DNA of 64,000 nucleotides from Naganishia liquefaciens (taxonomy: Eukaryota > Basidiomycota > Tremellomycetes > Filobasidiales > Filobasidiaceae), in NCBI GenBank assembly GCA_013423385.1, contig BLZA01000011.1, forward strand, positions 867,174 to 931,173, in the 5' to 3' direction. Position 1 is the stretch's first letter; each line of letters opens with the position of its first letter. Shown piece after piece: positions 1 through 12,925 of the stretch. Under the pieces are notes generated by a model, which did not search any database, was not told the origin of the DNA, and was given only the letters and a program-made list of their open reading frames with translations. The position numbers and the translations under genes were made by a program.

Positions 1-3000
1 AAATGTCGCCATGAAGGGAGCCTGGGAAACAAAAATCTTGTCAATGCGAGTCCACGGATGCAGTCCTAAATCACAGACCTTCGCGTGACTTTGAAGCGGT
101 CGTCCAGACTTCTTGTCGATATCCACTACAACGCCATCTGGGTTCGATGGAAGGTACACGCCCACCTTGACTTCAATTTTCGCCATTTCTTCATCAATTT
201 TAGCCTGTTGATTGACAACAATACTGAGTCGCGATTACGGGAAAACCGAGGGGAGTCTATGGCCCACCTTCTTTTCGGGCTTGCTTTTCTTGATGTATGG
301 CTTGAGTTTCCCAGAGATCGAAGTGACTTCATTGAAGAAATCGAATTCGAGGTCGTAAAAGGCTTTGGCCTTGCCGGATAATGCAGAGACCACGAGATCT
401 ACCATACGGTCCAAGGTGGGTTTCATGGGATCTTCCTAAGAGAAGCCATCTGTGAGTTATGCCTTTGATTTCCAATTGCTTTTCTTACTACCTCTCCACC
501 GTCGTCCTTGTAACAATTGGCCTTCATATTCCAAATGATCTGGTGACAGAACAATTGCGAAATTTTGGAAGTCTCGAAAATGAAGCGTTCCACGTAGCCT
601 ACGGGGAGAATGCATTTCGGTTAAGCTTTTTTCGAACCCGTTAGCGGTAACCTCACTGACCTGTGCGATCGGAACGAAGGGCTTGTACCACTTGAGGAAC
701 GAAGAAGAAGGTCAAACCCACAGGGTATTGCTCTAGCGTACGCATAGCATATTGCAGGACCAATGGGTGATTGCCGTATCGAGGTTGGAAATATGTAACC
801 GCAGTTACAGGTGAAACAGGGGCCCATAGAGGCAGCCACTACGTAGCAGAGGATAAGTAAACATCCGAAACGAGGCTGTTTATACCATGATCACTTACTC
901 GGATGGCTGGTAAAGCGTCTCTTCGTAGCTCAAGGCCGAGCAGGTATTGCAATGCTTCTGGTACTCCGACTACCGACTTTGGAGACAGCTTGACCAGGCG
1001 GGCGATTTCAGTCTGTACTGCGGGAATTTTAAACCTTTCGCCCATGTGTACGGCAATGGCTGGATCGATCGTCCAAGCTTTTCGAACGAGCTTAACCGCA
1101 ACGTCCTGTTCGTTGGGTTACAAATCAGTTTTTGCGCAATCCAACATATTAGGAACTCACTCCGTTGACGTTGTTCTCTGAGGTCGCTTTTACACTGGCA
1201 GGTATTTCTTTAGCGGGATTCGCTGTCACATTCGCCCAAACACGGAGGCGGAAAATCTCATTTTGTAGCAACGTCTGGAGAAGGTTCACGCGTTCTTTGT
1301 TGAAGATGACGTATTCCCTCAAAGAGAGATTGCCTGTGGGCGAGTCAGGGCCTTCTCGGAAGTGCAGAAGGGACCACGACTTACCAGCATAGCCTGAAAC
1401 ACCTCCGGACTGGGGAAGTGCAGAGATGCAATGATCGCCGCGTACCTGATCGTGGTCGACAGCCAGGAAGACTTCTTCAAGCAATCTGATTTCCGCGCCG
1501 AGTTGAATTCGATTGCTGCCGAAACTCCATCTTGAACAGGGAATGAGTTAGTTGCAAGTCGACATCGAGCCGGACTCACAAAGGTTTCACAGCGAACCAC
1601 GATAGTGCCGCCTGGAACACGTGGTCGCGGAATCGAAGTTCATGGCTGGCTTCCATATTACTGCTCGCAAGAACCTGGAAGCCGAGCAGAACCAAAGAGA
1701 ATCGAACGTCGCGCGCCAGAGGATGTGTGCTGAAACCCTGAAGGTCAAATGCGCCGAGCAACTACAGTACAGTAAGCTCACCTCATCCGCCTGTGTGCTT
1801 TAAATGAACGGGTCAAAAGGCGGAAGAACGCAAGAGTAATTCCTCGATCCCGATACTTGACGGCTTGGAATCGACTGGACAAAACCTGAGTGAGCAGACT
1901 ATGTGGCTGTAGCATGCGCTTTGCAATCGCAAGATCGTGGTCCAAAATAGCCTTGTCGGTTGGCGAATACTCGATTGGTCTCTCGAACGGTCCTATGGAG
2001 CTGTGGGCGGAAAGCGTCAGCGTCTGAACCAATTGTTACGTAGCTTTGCCCACTTCATGGAGTCACTGAACAAGCCACGTCCGGCCTGTATCGTCCATAG
2101 CCATCCATCGACGACCTCGGAGAAAAGCGCAACCTCGATATCCGGTCGTTCGGCGACGAGCCAAGTCCACGCGTCGACGCCAGCAGCGATGCCGAGGGCG
2201 GTGAAGGTGCGTAGAGGAAGGGCGACTAAGCAGTGCAAGATGTCTCGCTCAATCTAGGAAAGATCTTGCAGGATCAGTCAAAACATCGACTGCTTGCTCT
2301 GCATTAGCAGAAACCTACAACCGGAGAGCTGATCAGAACGGCAGTGGCGCGCAACAGTAACCTTCGCAGGGCAGAAGTTCCCATTGAAGGCCCTCCCAAG
2401 CGAACATTCTGTAATGCATCCGTCATTTGCTTTCGAAAGGCTGTCAGCTCGACAATGCTTGAGAAATTGGGTGCAAGTTTGCCGATATCAACCAGACCTT
2501 ACATCGGGGTCAGCATGATCGATCAGATGAGACTTGCTACACACCTTGCTCCATCGCCCATCGAGCACCGGACAATTCTCCAGAGAAATAGTTCTTTGCC
2601 GCAAATTGACTGGCAAGTAAGTTTGCGCTGTCGGACACCCATCCGCCAATCCTGGGCATAAGCGCTGGATGGCAATGTAAGCCTAAAGCTCCCAGGTTGT
2701 GCGAGATTCGCACTCACACTCTTGACGATCAGCCCGCGAAATCGCCTTTGAGTATTGCATAGCTAGCCCTGCTCCCATTTCCACCTGATCCAACAGTAAT
2801 GTGTCTCTCGACTCTCGCAGGTAATGCTGGAGAGTTCAAGTGATCAGCTGAATAGCTATTCCACGGCAAGTGTACTCACCTGTAGAATAGATTGCATTTC
2901 GATCGGTGCCCTCGCAACAGCCAAGTCCAGCCATTTGCATGAAAGTTCATACATCTGTCTTGTTATTGTATTCCTCACTTCGAAGTCGTCCGTAAGATGA

Positions 3001-6000
3001 ATACTGAGATCGAGCTTATCCGATCGATAAGTATACGCCAGAGAATACTAGGGATTCCAGAATTCCGGGGTGAGCAATCCATGAATCGTTTCTCGCTCAA
3101 ATCACCTCACTTCATCGATCAATTCGTCTTCACAGCTCCTTCGCAACAAGGTCAACACTTCCAATAAAGTCATGACGATCTTGCGGTCACACATCAAGGC
3201 TGCGAATGATGTAAGAGCAGCGTTGAGGTATTTCACTGCGATTTGCCGGACTTTGGCATATCGATGAGTCGTAGCGACTATCATTTTTCGAACCTCTTCG
3301 GAGACCGTAGCAGGCATGTCATGATCGAGAACTCGAGACGCTAACCCTGTCAGATACGCATGTATGAGCTGAAAATTTGTTATGATTTAGTCAGTTTTGC
3401 TGAAATATGGGTTCCGTCGGATGCCCACCTTGTCGGCTACGGCGTCCAAGCTGGAAGACATGAGGCTCTCGTTCAAACTGTCATTGCAGAAGTAATCAAG
3501 AATCACCGAAGGCCGTCCATTGATCGTTCTCAGCAGTTCTAAGTCGTGAACTGTCTGGACGAGGGTGACTTGCGGCATCGAAAAGTTCTTGATCTCGTTT
3601 GCGCGTTTTGGAATCAAATCAGCGAGTGCACTACGCTGCTTTGGCAAGACCTGAGGAATCGAAATGGATAAGGACATGTTCTGCTGACCCAGAAGAGCAC
3701 TCACAGTATGCGCGTAATCGCGCCGGAACACCGGATTATACTCCAATCCCGAGTTAACGTAGTCTTTGTCCTTTTCCAGGATCAGCGCAGGGGTCTTGGA
3801 AGCGATACGCTGGAGGGCCGCACGTCCAATGTCATTGATATATGTGCTGTTAGGCCGCGTAAATCCATAGACGACGCAGAGGAACCATATGTCGCGGAAG
3901 GCTCCAACAGTGTCTGGCGATGGGTTCAGGCTGGGGTTACATGCTGGGTGAGCCATGATAGCGTCAATGGGCAACAACAATGCAGCTAATTCTGCCAAGG
4001 TATCTGAAGTCATATTGGCGGGAGCTTTGCCGGAAGACGTGTGTCCTCCGGTGTGGGACCAGGCATTCTGCAAAGTCAAGCCTTTGTCGATGAAGAGCGA
4101 GAATAGCTCTCCCAAGAAGGCCGAGCATGCCTTTTGACGCGAGCCGAGGCCTTGAGCGAGGAACGTCAACCCAGCCAGAACAGCGTTGGACGAGTTGCCG
4201 GGATCTTCAGGATTGGACGAACGAAAGATAGCCGTGAATGCCTGCACAACCTCTAGAAGAAGATCATCGTTCGCTTTGAAAGCCAACGGAACCAGGGCGT
4301 TGACGACTGCGCGTTCCACGACAGGATCGGCACCATGGAAACGTTGTAGCAGCATGGATATGGTAACTTGTATCGTCTAGGCTGCAGTTTAGCCGACCAG
4401 CCTCGGACCATGACGTGGATAGCTCACCTCCGGTTTGTCTATCTCCAAAGCAAACCTTGACACGAGTCCCATAGTACTGGCGGCGGCGAATTTGCGAGTT
4501 TCCGATGGCAGGGCGGGCGATTTCTCTCGACCGTAATCCGCGAACGCGACTATGCTGCCTCGAAGGCTTCTGTTTGTAGAGTTGTCTTGACCGTGCGGCA
4601 TCGCGTTCATCAGCGAATATAGTGTTGAGTTGATCAGATCATCATTGGGTGCCGTCTGGCGCATTTTTGCTCTCTTGTCAGTAAATGTCTTGTCATCCCA
4701 CTGATCACGACGCTGACCTTGACGCAGATGGAAAGACAGCGAGCGGTTGCAGCGATGACTTCGGAGATGTCCAACCCATGACTGGCCATTTCCGACTCGA
4801 GGATCGGTAGAGGTGTTGTCGCGAATTTGCGGATGATCGGGGTCATTGACGTCGCAAGGTAAGGGAAGCTTCGCCCAGTAAGCGGTGGCCGGTCAAACGG
4901 AACAGATCAGCGAAGCTTACTTGAGTACGAATACACCGAGGCAAGCTAGAGTCATCTCCAGCACTCCGGTATGAAGAGACGATGCTGTGTCGCTCAAAAG
5001 ATAACGAAGACGGCCGATGTGCGCTTCGTCTACCTGCTCCGCATGCAGCGATGCCAAAGTCAAGAGTTTCTGAAAACAGATCAATGCCGGCGACAGACGA
5101 TATCAGATCGTACGACTTACCAGAATTGCGATCATCACGGCGTTCTCTCCATAGTCCAGGCCAGCTCCGAACGAACCTTGACCTCTTTCGCCGAAGCGGC
5201 GAGCGATGCCAATACCCAGACCGATCCCGTTGCCTTGCATGATCTCCTCCCACCACGTGACGGCCGCCGAAGCGACATCTTGTAAAACGATATGACCTTC
5301 CGTGCCGCGTCCCAGCTTCAAATGAACCGTTACCTCTTGGACCGGATTCTGGTTGAGCTTATACCAACTAGCATTTGACGCAAAGTGTTCCTCGCGTTGA
5401 TCGACCTTCGCGACTGAGGAATTGTACTTATCCATCCATCTAACAGGAGCCAAAGATTGGCAAAGGATGGATCCTTGCATATCTAGGACTAGCAGAGCCA
5501 GATCCATCCCAGAAAATTTCCGCAGAATAGCAATTTGCTCCTGGAGGTGCGATGGAAAAGCGGAAGGTCGTTGCCGGCGGGATCGCTCTGACTCCATGCT
5601 TTCTCCTAAACGGATGTTGATGTCTCCACCTCTATCAGAGGTCGAGGCAGGCGACGAGATGGGGGAGCGGTTCGAGTTGACGGCTTCCAGATTGAGTATG
5701 ACCTGTTCTGCAGCTAGCTGTCGGATGGCGGAGGCGAGACGAGACACCTGTGAACTTGACTGCAAAGTAATGGGACAGCTCAGTATGTGTTCATGACAGG
5801 CTGTCAAGATTGTCAATGCCGTGGCTGCGTATTACGCGGATTTGGTGAGTTCGCGCTGGACGCTTTGATCGAAGGAACTCACCCAAAACGCTCTCATCCA
5901 TGCTTGTCAAATTTGCGGCTAGGGCTCGCAAGAAACCCTCCAATACGCCGATTACGTTTTCGACTTCATCAGGGCTTGCGTTGCCGATGTGGAACAGAGC

Positions 6001-6534
6001 TTGAAGGAGTACTGAGGTCATTTCTGTAACTTGTTTGAAATCGACTTGGAAGAAGGAAACAGGCAACACGCTTCAGTATTGGCATTGCGGTTAAGCTGCT
6101 TCCAAGGAGATTACCCATTCTTCCAGTACTACTAGAAGCGTCATTGGGACGCAAGCCGTTCCATAGTTCGTTCAAGAGCGGCTGCAGAGTTTTGAGAGTC
6201 GAAGGAAGTCGGTCCGAAGAAACGGGCAAACATTGGATGTACCGGCAAAATGACAGTACATGATTGAATTCGCTCTCGCCCTAGGATGGTGTACACCTCA
6301 GCCACACATCAAACGACTTGTTATTCTCCAACTCACCCATGATTCCCGGTCGCCATCCTCGGACGATGATGCTCGAGGCAGACCATCAATAATCACGTTT
6401 GACTTGACTTCGTTTGCACGATCTAGCGGGGCGGCAGCGTAATTCTCCGCCAGCGCATTTAGAACGAGCACCTCGAGGTCCTCAGTGTCGAGGCTATAGA
6501 GGTGGCAGTAATATGAGTGGTAATCCCGTCGATC
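1..6534 (-). CDS. STT4: Phosphatidylinositol 4-kinase Stt4/PI4KA, 3' end outside window
   Basis: Stt4 makes PI4P at the plasma membrane, with Efr3/Ypp1-type partners. The part seen is the long alpha-solenoid and the region before the kinase domain; the catalytic domain lies left of base 1. Clear exons include 6534-6350, 6072-5884, 5762-5121, 5070-4922, 4379-about 3430 and 3354-3100. Near the left edge the family signatures are strong: SGKLKPYIKKSK (around 280-320), KIDEEMAKIEVKVGVYLPSN (around 130-200), GRPLQSHAK and, after an intron, APFMATF at bases 1-21. These match the segment just upstream of the PI4KA kinase lobe. Many short introns interrupt it. The first coding exon was not resolved: the exon starting at 6534 (DRRDYHSYYCHLYSL) has no Met and is preceded by an acceptor, so the start codon lies upstream, about 6.6-6.8 kb. 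Identity is very likely; exon borders between 0.4 and 3 kb were not all worked out. Confidence 0.9.
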
Positions 6535-7047
6535 CTGCCAAACTCACTAATCCATGCTGTCGGCCCGGATTGTGGATTGAGACTTGGTCCTTGAATAGAA
6601 GGGTTATTGAAGGTATTTTTCGCACCTGATGGCCAGATCACACTTGCTCAGAGGCACAAGCTGATGTAACTATAGGATCAGGCACGTCAGCCGTCACGTT
6701 GCTATCAAAGGAGGCTGCAGCGAGATAGGTGCATATGAGACATGTGTCACGGGTCTCCGCGATCCATAGACATCCGTGAAAGAGCTCGTGAAAGCGCGAG
6801 TAACGCTGAACGAATTTCCGCGCAGTCGCGGTTATCGTAAACTATCGCCGTTCGTAGACGGTGAGACAACTTCGAAGTCGTTGGATTCGGCGTCAGTAAG
6901 TCCAGGGCCGATAACGACTGCTAGCGGCTTCAGACACAGCGAATCTCCACAAGTAGATCTGCTATCTGACCCAACGTCTAACCCACAGCAATCTATCCTG
7001 ATCCCAACCGGCAGCGGAATTTGGTGAGCTAGCGCTTTCCCCCCGCC
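6535..7047. promoter_or_regulatory. Divergent STT4/RMD5 intergenic region
   Basis: This stretch separates the minus-strand STT4 from the plus-strand RMD5 and must hold the unresolved first exon of STT4 plus both promoters. I see no other coding signal or repeat in it. Confidence 0.4.
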
Positions 7048-8626
7048 ATGGCCACTACATCAAGTCAGGAACTATTGGCCGAGTTGGATAAGCTCGAGAA
7101 GCTCGCTCAGAGCGGAGCTGCCAGAGTCACGAAGGCGAGCAAGCCATCCAGTACGGCGGCCCTGGTTGATATTCTTACGGCTTTAGAAGAAGCCTTGGAA
7201 AAGGCGCAGCATGAGGCTGAACAGGGCGAAACTCCGTTGCCCCTGTTGGCAAAGAATTTGGCGGGTGAGACGGAAAAGCGGAGAGCAGAGGTAGACAAAG
7301 GTCTGAAGGAGTGGTATGCCGGTCTCTCAAAGGTCGGGAAGGCTATCGATAAGGTGAGTCTCCCCTCGATACCTGCCTTGCCGGTGTATACTGAATGCCT
7401 TTTCGGCGCCCTGCAATCTCCAGAATTTTGACTCGAAGTTACTTGAAATATCGAAGACCTATGACAATCCGACGCCGCTTTTCTCCGATGACGATGCACG
7501 AAAGGCTATGGATGAAGTCATTCTGACCAGTATGATCAGAAGAGGGGCCTTTGACTCCGCCAGACTGCTCCAACAGGTAAGCAAACCCGACATACATGCC
7601 GGAATGCATTCAATGTTGATACCGTTCAAGGACATGAAAGTCGAGCTGGACGAGCGCACTGTACAACTGAGTGAACAATTACATAGGACCATGGCAGACT
7701 TGGCAAGCGGAAACGTCGAATCCGCACTTCAGTAAGTCTAACAGGACAGGCATGCCATAGATTCATATACTCAAATGCTCTTCTTGCTTGCTAGATGGAC
7801 CAGCAAGCACCACGCCTACCTATCATCAGGTCCCCATCCGTCGGCGTTACCGTTCTATCTTCACCGCGCGCGTTTCATAAGTCTGCTTCTCAATCCACCG
7901 CCACCGGTCATGAGCATCGTTGATCCTAACGGCCCCATCAAGCAGCAAATACCAGCGGCCCTCCAATACGCTAGGGACCATCTGTTCCCTTACTTGCCCT
8001 TCCATTCAGATGAGATCTTCCATTTGCTCGGAGCTATCGTGTACGCCCCATCAACGTGGGCAGACAACAACTATGCCGACTTGCTGTCGCCGCAGCTGGA
8101 AGCTCCAGCATTGATCCCTTACTTCAAGATCGAGTTCTGCAGACTTCATGGATGGCCGAAAGAGGATCCGCTAGACGTGCTGGTCGAGTTGGGCTCAAAT
8201 GGGACGTTGATCAAAATCGACAAAGCCAGGACTATGCTCAAGGACCGGATCGGTGACGTGCGGACTTGGGACGAGTTACCGGTGAGACCAAACTCGCGAT
8301 AGAAGTGAGGGTCCGCGCGACTGAATCATCCTGCAATGTTGAATCTAGATATCTCTTCCGCTACCTCTAAGCAAACGATACCATTCCGTCTTCGCGTGTC
8401 CCGTTTCAAAGGAGCAGGCGACTGACGCCAACCCGCCAAAGATGCTTGTCTGCGGACATGTGATCGCGCAGGATAGTCTCACAAAACTCAGCAAACACGG
8501 GTAAGTTTCTTATCAAGCCCAACCGGCATAGCCCTGATCGCATCATGTACCAGTCGAAGGTCTGTCAAATGTCCGTATTGCCCTCAGGAAACCGCCAATG
8601 GGACCGCAGTCAGATTGTACTTTTGA
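7048..8626 (+). CDS. RMD5: GID/CTLH E3 ubiquitin ligase subunit Rmd5 (Gid2, RMND5)
   Basis: Rmd5 is a RING-like subunit of the GID/CTLH ubiquitin ligase, which in yeast marks gluconeogenic enzymes for degradation. Six exons join in frame: 7048-7353, 7424-7576, 7631-7731, 7795-8281, 8349-8500 and 8554-8626, giving 423 residues, close to the yeast protein. After an N-terminal helical part comes a LisH/CTLH-type segment (MDEVILTSMIRRGAFDSARL, about 131-150) and a CRA-like helical region. The C-terminus is the degenerate RING of this family: FACPVSKEQ, then MLVCGHVIAQDSL, then VKCPYCPQE. The stop is only 112 bp from the stop of the convergent macrodomain gene. Gid9/Fyv10 is the nearest paralogue, but NPPKMLVCGHVI and KCPYCP fit Rmd5 better. 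Confidence 0.9.
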
Positions 8627-8738
8627 GTCGAGTTCTGGAGTAATATTCTTTATGTATCAAGCATCGTTGTATCTTGTATAAGGCCATTCGTCGCATTTAT
8701 CAGAGCCGTGGTGGGTACCGTGTCACTAACATTTTTTT

Positions 8739-9795
8739 CTACTGCGCCTTTGGATCGTCCTCTTCCTCGTCGTCTTCAGCAATGCTCTCATCTCCTTCTG
8801 TCATGGCCTTTGCCTCACCAGAAGATGATTTCGTCGGAAAGTAGTGGGGCAATATTATCTCGTATATTTTTTGTGCCCCTTCGCTGAATTGGCAGAAGAC
8901 GACCTTCTCAACCTAACAATAAAGTATCAAGCATCATGAATCGACGACCTCGGGCCAACGCATAGTCCTTACCTCATCATACTCTGGCGTTTCCAGCAGT
9001 GACCGGATGGCCTCAACCGCAATTTCTGTTGCATCCTGAATTGGGTACCCGTCTGAACGGCGTATGTTAGCGGAGAAAACGTCATTCTGACACGGGAGAT
9101 CACTTACAGACTCCGCAACTGATGCTCGGGAATGCAATGCTTTTTCCGCCTTTTCGAATCAAGGCTTCCATGCATCTGATATAGCACGACTCCAGCTTGT
9201 CCGCGCAGTCACCTGCCCGGCTGCTGTGATAGATCGGTCCGACGGTGTGCGCGACGTATTTTGCTGGGAGCTGATGACGTCAGGTTTGAAACGAAAACAG
9301 TTCAGGTTTCGTCGTCGTCCTGTCAGCTCCGGACACGGAATGGACATATTCTACCATAGCTCACCTTATAGCCTTTGGTTATCTTGACATCGCCAGTGTC
9401 GCATCCGTTGAGTGTCTTGCATTCCTTCAGTAATTCCGGCCCCGCAGCGCGATGTATCGCGCCATCCACTCCACCCCCTCCTAGCAAACTATTGTTTGCC
9501 GCGTTGACTATCATATCGACCTAGAAGGGAGTCGTTCAGCATTGTACTGCAAGTGGAGGAGGCAAAACGAACCTGTAGCTTGGTGATATCACCTATATCA
9601 CAAGGGGAGTCAGCACGGACAATTATTCCATGTGGCGAGACTACGAGACGTACCAACGAAGAGCGCCACCTTCTTGTTGAGTCTTTCGTCGAAAGAGAAC
9701 TCCGAATCTTCCTGCTGGACGGGAGGTCCCTGGCGATAATGATCATACCATGTTGGTATGTTCTCCAAGCTGATAGTTCCGGTTGAAGAGGACAT
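8739..9795 (-). CDS. Macrodomain ADP-ribosyl hydrolase (MACROD type)
   Basis: MacroD-type proteins remove ADP-ribose from modified proteins or deacetylate O-acetyl-ADP-ribose. Six exons (9795-9654, 9592-9573, 9520-9365, 9270-9108, 9052-8973, 8912-8739) give 244 residues. The ADP-ribose binding loop [20 protein letters not shown] is in exon 3, and the second loop SISCGVYGYP is formed across the exon 4/5 junction. The strand [20 protein letters not shown] is complete only if the 20-nt exon 2 (DITKLQ) is spliced in, which supports it. The C-terminal tail is acidic ([12 protein letters not shown]). The ATG at 9795 is the first in frame; the reading frame is open a little further upstream and basic (RRLFRPAKKKAIGRNFF) but has no ATG before a stop. 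The start lies 346 bp from the divergent ULA1 start. Confidence 0.88.
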
Positions 9796-10141
9796 CTTGG
9801 TAGTGAAGAAGTTCCGGCCGATTGCTTTCTTCTTCGCGGGACGGAAGAGCCGCCTCGTGCAGAAAGTCAACCCTAGTATAAGCCCTGGCCTAGCTGAATA
9901 TCTGTGATATGAGCGATGTTGTCGATGTGCTGTATAATAAGGTGACTTGGACTTTCACTCATCGCTACCTTCGTCACATTCGGTGCCGCGGAAGCAAAAG
10001 CTGGATTTATCGTCCTGAAACCCGACTGCTAACCGTCATATTGACGCTCCATGAGCGAGACAATAGTGACTCATTTCCAGTATCCTTTCAATACCAGACC
10101 GACTATCATATCGACTCTCAATCTAAGAGCTCGCTGAGGAC
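9796..10141. promoter_or_regulatory. Shared bidirectional promoter, macrodomain gene / ULA1
   Basis: The two start codons point away from each other and only 346 bp lie between them, so both promoters must sit here. No further gene or repeat is visible. Confidence 0.5.
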
Positions 10142-12508
10142 ATGGAATCCGTGACCCTCGCTGAAGCGACCACCGGCATCGAGCCGATTCCATCGTAAGT
10201 CCGCTTCATTCACTTGAAAGATTGCTGTCATTATTTTAGAGATTGCTGGCACTGAATATGATCGTTGATCTATATACAGGTATCGCCCGGATGAAAAGAC
10301 CCGACGTTATGACCGTCAGCTACGGTATGTTCTCCCCTGCCTGTCAGTGACCATAAGCTAACGGGATATGTCGAAAAGGCTGTGGGCTTCCGCTGGGCAG
10401 AAGAGTTTGGAGCAAGCTAGGATTTTGTTGATTGGAGCAGACGCAACGGGATGCCAGTCTCTAAAGAACCTCGTACTTCCTGGTTAGTAGCAGTATCAAA
10501 AGTTTGCGATGATGAGTAACCGCTAATTCACCGCAATTTTGCGGTTTGAATAGGTATTTCGCATTTCACCGTCGTATCCGATGCCGGTGCGCAACCGCCG
10601 GATATCGCAACGAATTTCTTCTTGGTACCGGATTCGATGGGACTACCGATTGCGGAGGAAACAACCAGGTCACTCACAGTCCTGTGGAATCATCGCTCTA
10701 CAGGAGACTTACTCTGCTTCACAGGCTGCTAAAGGAGTTGAATCCCAGTGTGGAAGGTTGCAGTCGACAAGCGGTAGGTACTGGATAGAAACAAGGGGAA
10801 GATAACTCAGCGCTATTGAAATCAACCAGAACCCATCGCAACTGCTGAAAGAAGAGCCAGAGTTCTTCCTCTCCTTCACTATGATTCTTTCCGTCAATTC
10901 ACCGCCCGATTTCGATCTTGCCTTGTCTGATCTGTTGTGGTCTGGTGAGTCGACTCAGCTTCTTACGTTGCTGACATCTGATCACGCGTTTCCCGTGTTT
11001 GTCAAACAGCTTCTAGTAATGAGTCGATGAACCCTGATATCCCGCTCATCGTTGTCCGCAATTCAGGATTCATCGGAAAACTGCGGCTGCAGTACAGGCA
11101 GCATTGTAGTAAGTTGTTCCAACCTCGCTAATGAGAGTAGGGCTCATACGTTCATCGACAGTCGTAGACACGCATGCAGAGTCGGCATTCACCCTTCGAT
11201 TAGATCGGCCGTTCCAAGCGTTGTCTGACTATGCTAAGAACCTGGATATGGAATCGATGGACTCTATGGAACACAGCCACGTGCCTTATGCCGTACTTCT
11301 GGTTAGAGCTCTAGAGCGCTTCAAGGTGAGTCGACTTCTTCAAGAGCAAGGTATCGATTTTCGGGCTAAATCACATCAACTGATCAGGCCGCAGGACATG
11401 CGCGAGTCAGCTACGACAATCTGGACGCGTTCAAGGAGACTCTAATGTCTGATCGACGGGCCTTAGATGAAGAAAACTTTGAGGAAGCAGAACAACAGGC
11501 TTTCAAGGTCACGCAGACCTCCGAGGTAAGCAAGAGAGAACCTGTTCTCTTCTTCGCTGACATCGACTGTCTTTCCAGATCCCTGATTCCATCAAGGCTC
11601 TATTCGCTTCCCCTCAATGCAATGATATTTCTCCCTCGGTAAGTGAAATGGTCTGTTGCTCAGCAATTTGCTAATCCTTTGCCGCTTGCTTCATTACAGT
11701 CTCGAAACTTCTGGCTTCTCGTTCATGCCTTGAAACAGTACACTCTGCTTCCGGAATCCGAGGGGCTTCTGCCAATTTCGGCCTCATTGCCTGACATGAA
11801 AGCGTCTACGAAAGACTACGTCCACTTACAAGGCCTGTATAAAGACAGGGCTAACGGGGACCTGGAATTGTTTTCACAATGTCTTGAGAAAACTCTGCGG
11901 TCGGTTGGCTTGGACACGGACGCGATTGATAAGGTAGAAGTCAACGATTTCGTCAAGAACTGTCACTGGGTCTTGTGCATTGACGGAAGGAGCTTGCGGG
12001 AAGAAAGTGAGACAGATGCCCAAAACAATGCGATTGGTCAGTACACGAACCTTAGCTCAAGAATCAGGCCATCTGCTGATCACCTTGAATAGCCGCCGGT
12101 CTATCCGACGAAATGCCCGCAAACTATTATCTTGCATTCAAAGTCTGCGAGCGATTTCACCTAATGAACCGACGTTGGCCGCTGTCCGAAGAAGACGTGC
12201 AAAACGTTCTGCAGGTGATCGTGCCTGAAGTTTTGACAGACGTTGGGTGCTATGCAGGTGATAGTGATCTGCTACGGAACGCGATTCGCGAAATGTAAGT
12301 AGAAACAGTATGTACTTGCTGTTTTGACTGAACGCTGCTCTCAAACAGAATGCGAGGTGGCTTCGGTTGCCTGCCTACAACGTCCGCTTTCATCGGCGGC
12401 ATCGTTGCTCAGGAAGCAATCAAGTTGATCACTGCGCAATACATTCCTCTCGACAACACGTGTATCATAGATCTAGTCAAGAGTTCACTGGAAAAATATC
12501 GGTTGTAA
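10142..12508 (+). CDS. ULA1: NEDD8-activating enzyme E1 regulatory subunit (Ula1/NAE1/APP-BP1)
   Basis: With Uba3 this protein activates the ubiquitin-like NEDD8/Rub1 for cullin modification. Exons at 10142-10194, 10280-10324, 10379-10482 and about eight more give one frame ending at 12508. The N-terminus has the E1 hallmark RRYDRQLRLW followed by ARILLIGADATGCQSLKNL, then FTVVSDAG and NFFLVPDSMG. The middle matches NAE1 (HSHVPYAVLLVRALERFK; NFWLLVHALKQY). The C-terminal adenylation-fold part reads MRGGFGCLPTTSAFIGGI and VAQEAIKLITAQYIPLDNT. No catalytic-cysteine domain is present, as expected for the regulatory half of a split E1. A ubiquitin or SUMO E1 (Aos1) is less likely because of the long central insertion of NAE1 type. 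Confidence 0.9.
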
Positions 12509-12925
12509 AAGTTCCACCGCGGCTTTCTTTGGCGCACACTAGGTCAGCAGAGTAAGAGTACCGGAGCGAAAATGTCCGCATGCCGGGCAAATACAGGGAC
12601 ATTCGGCATCGTTGTTGCACAAGCATTATGAACTAAATTTCTTCAAGTGTTCTCTCGGCATCGAAACCGCTTTTGCGGATTGCAGGTCAAGATATCCTGC
12701 CAGCGTGAGGAGCCGAAGGCAGCAATGTGGGAGCAGGCGGCGCAGAACGGCAGAGGTCCAACCTTTGCTGGTGCTTGCGAGGAGCGCCTAAGGGATTCAT
12801 GACGCATGACTGAAGCTCGCATCACTCGAGACTCTTTTTGGTGGCTTGTCCTATCACCATGCGAGGTCGCGATCATCACGTTCAGGTGTATAGATGGCGC
12901 AAGCAGTGCATATGCAAGAACAGAA
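12509..12925. other. Convergent 3' intergenic region
   Basis: This is the 3' flank of ULA1 and of the thioredoxin gene, 417 bp. I see no gene or repeat in it. Confidence 0.5.
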
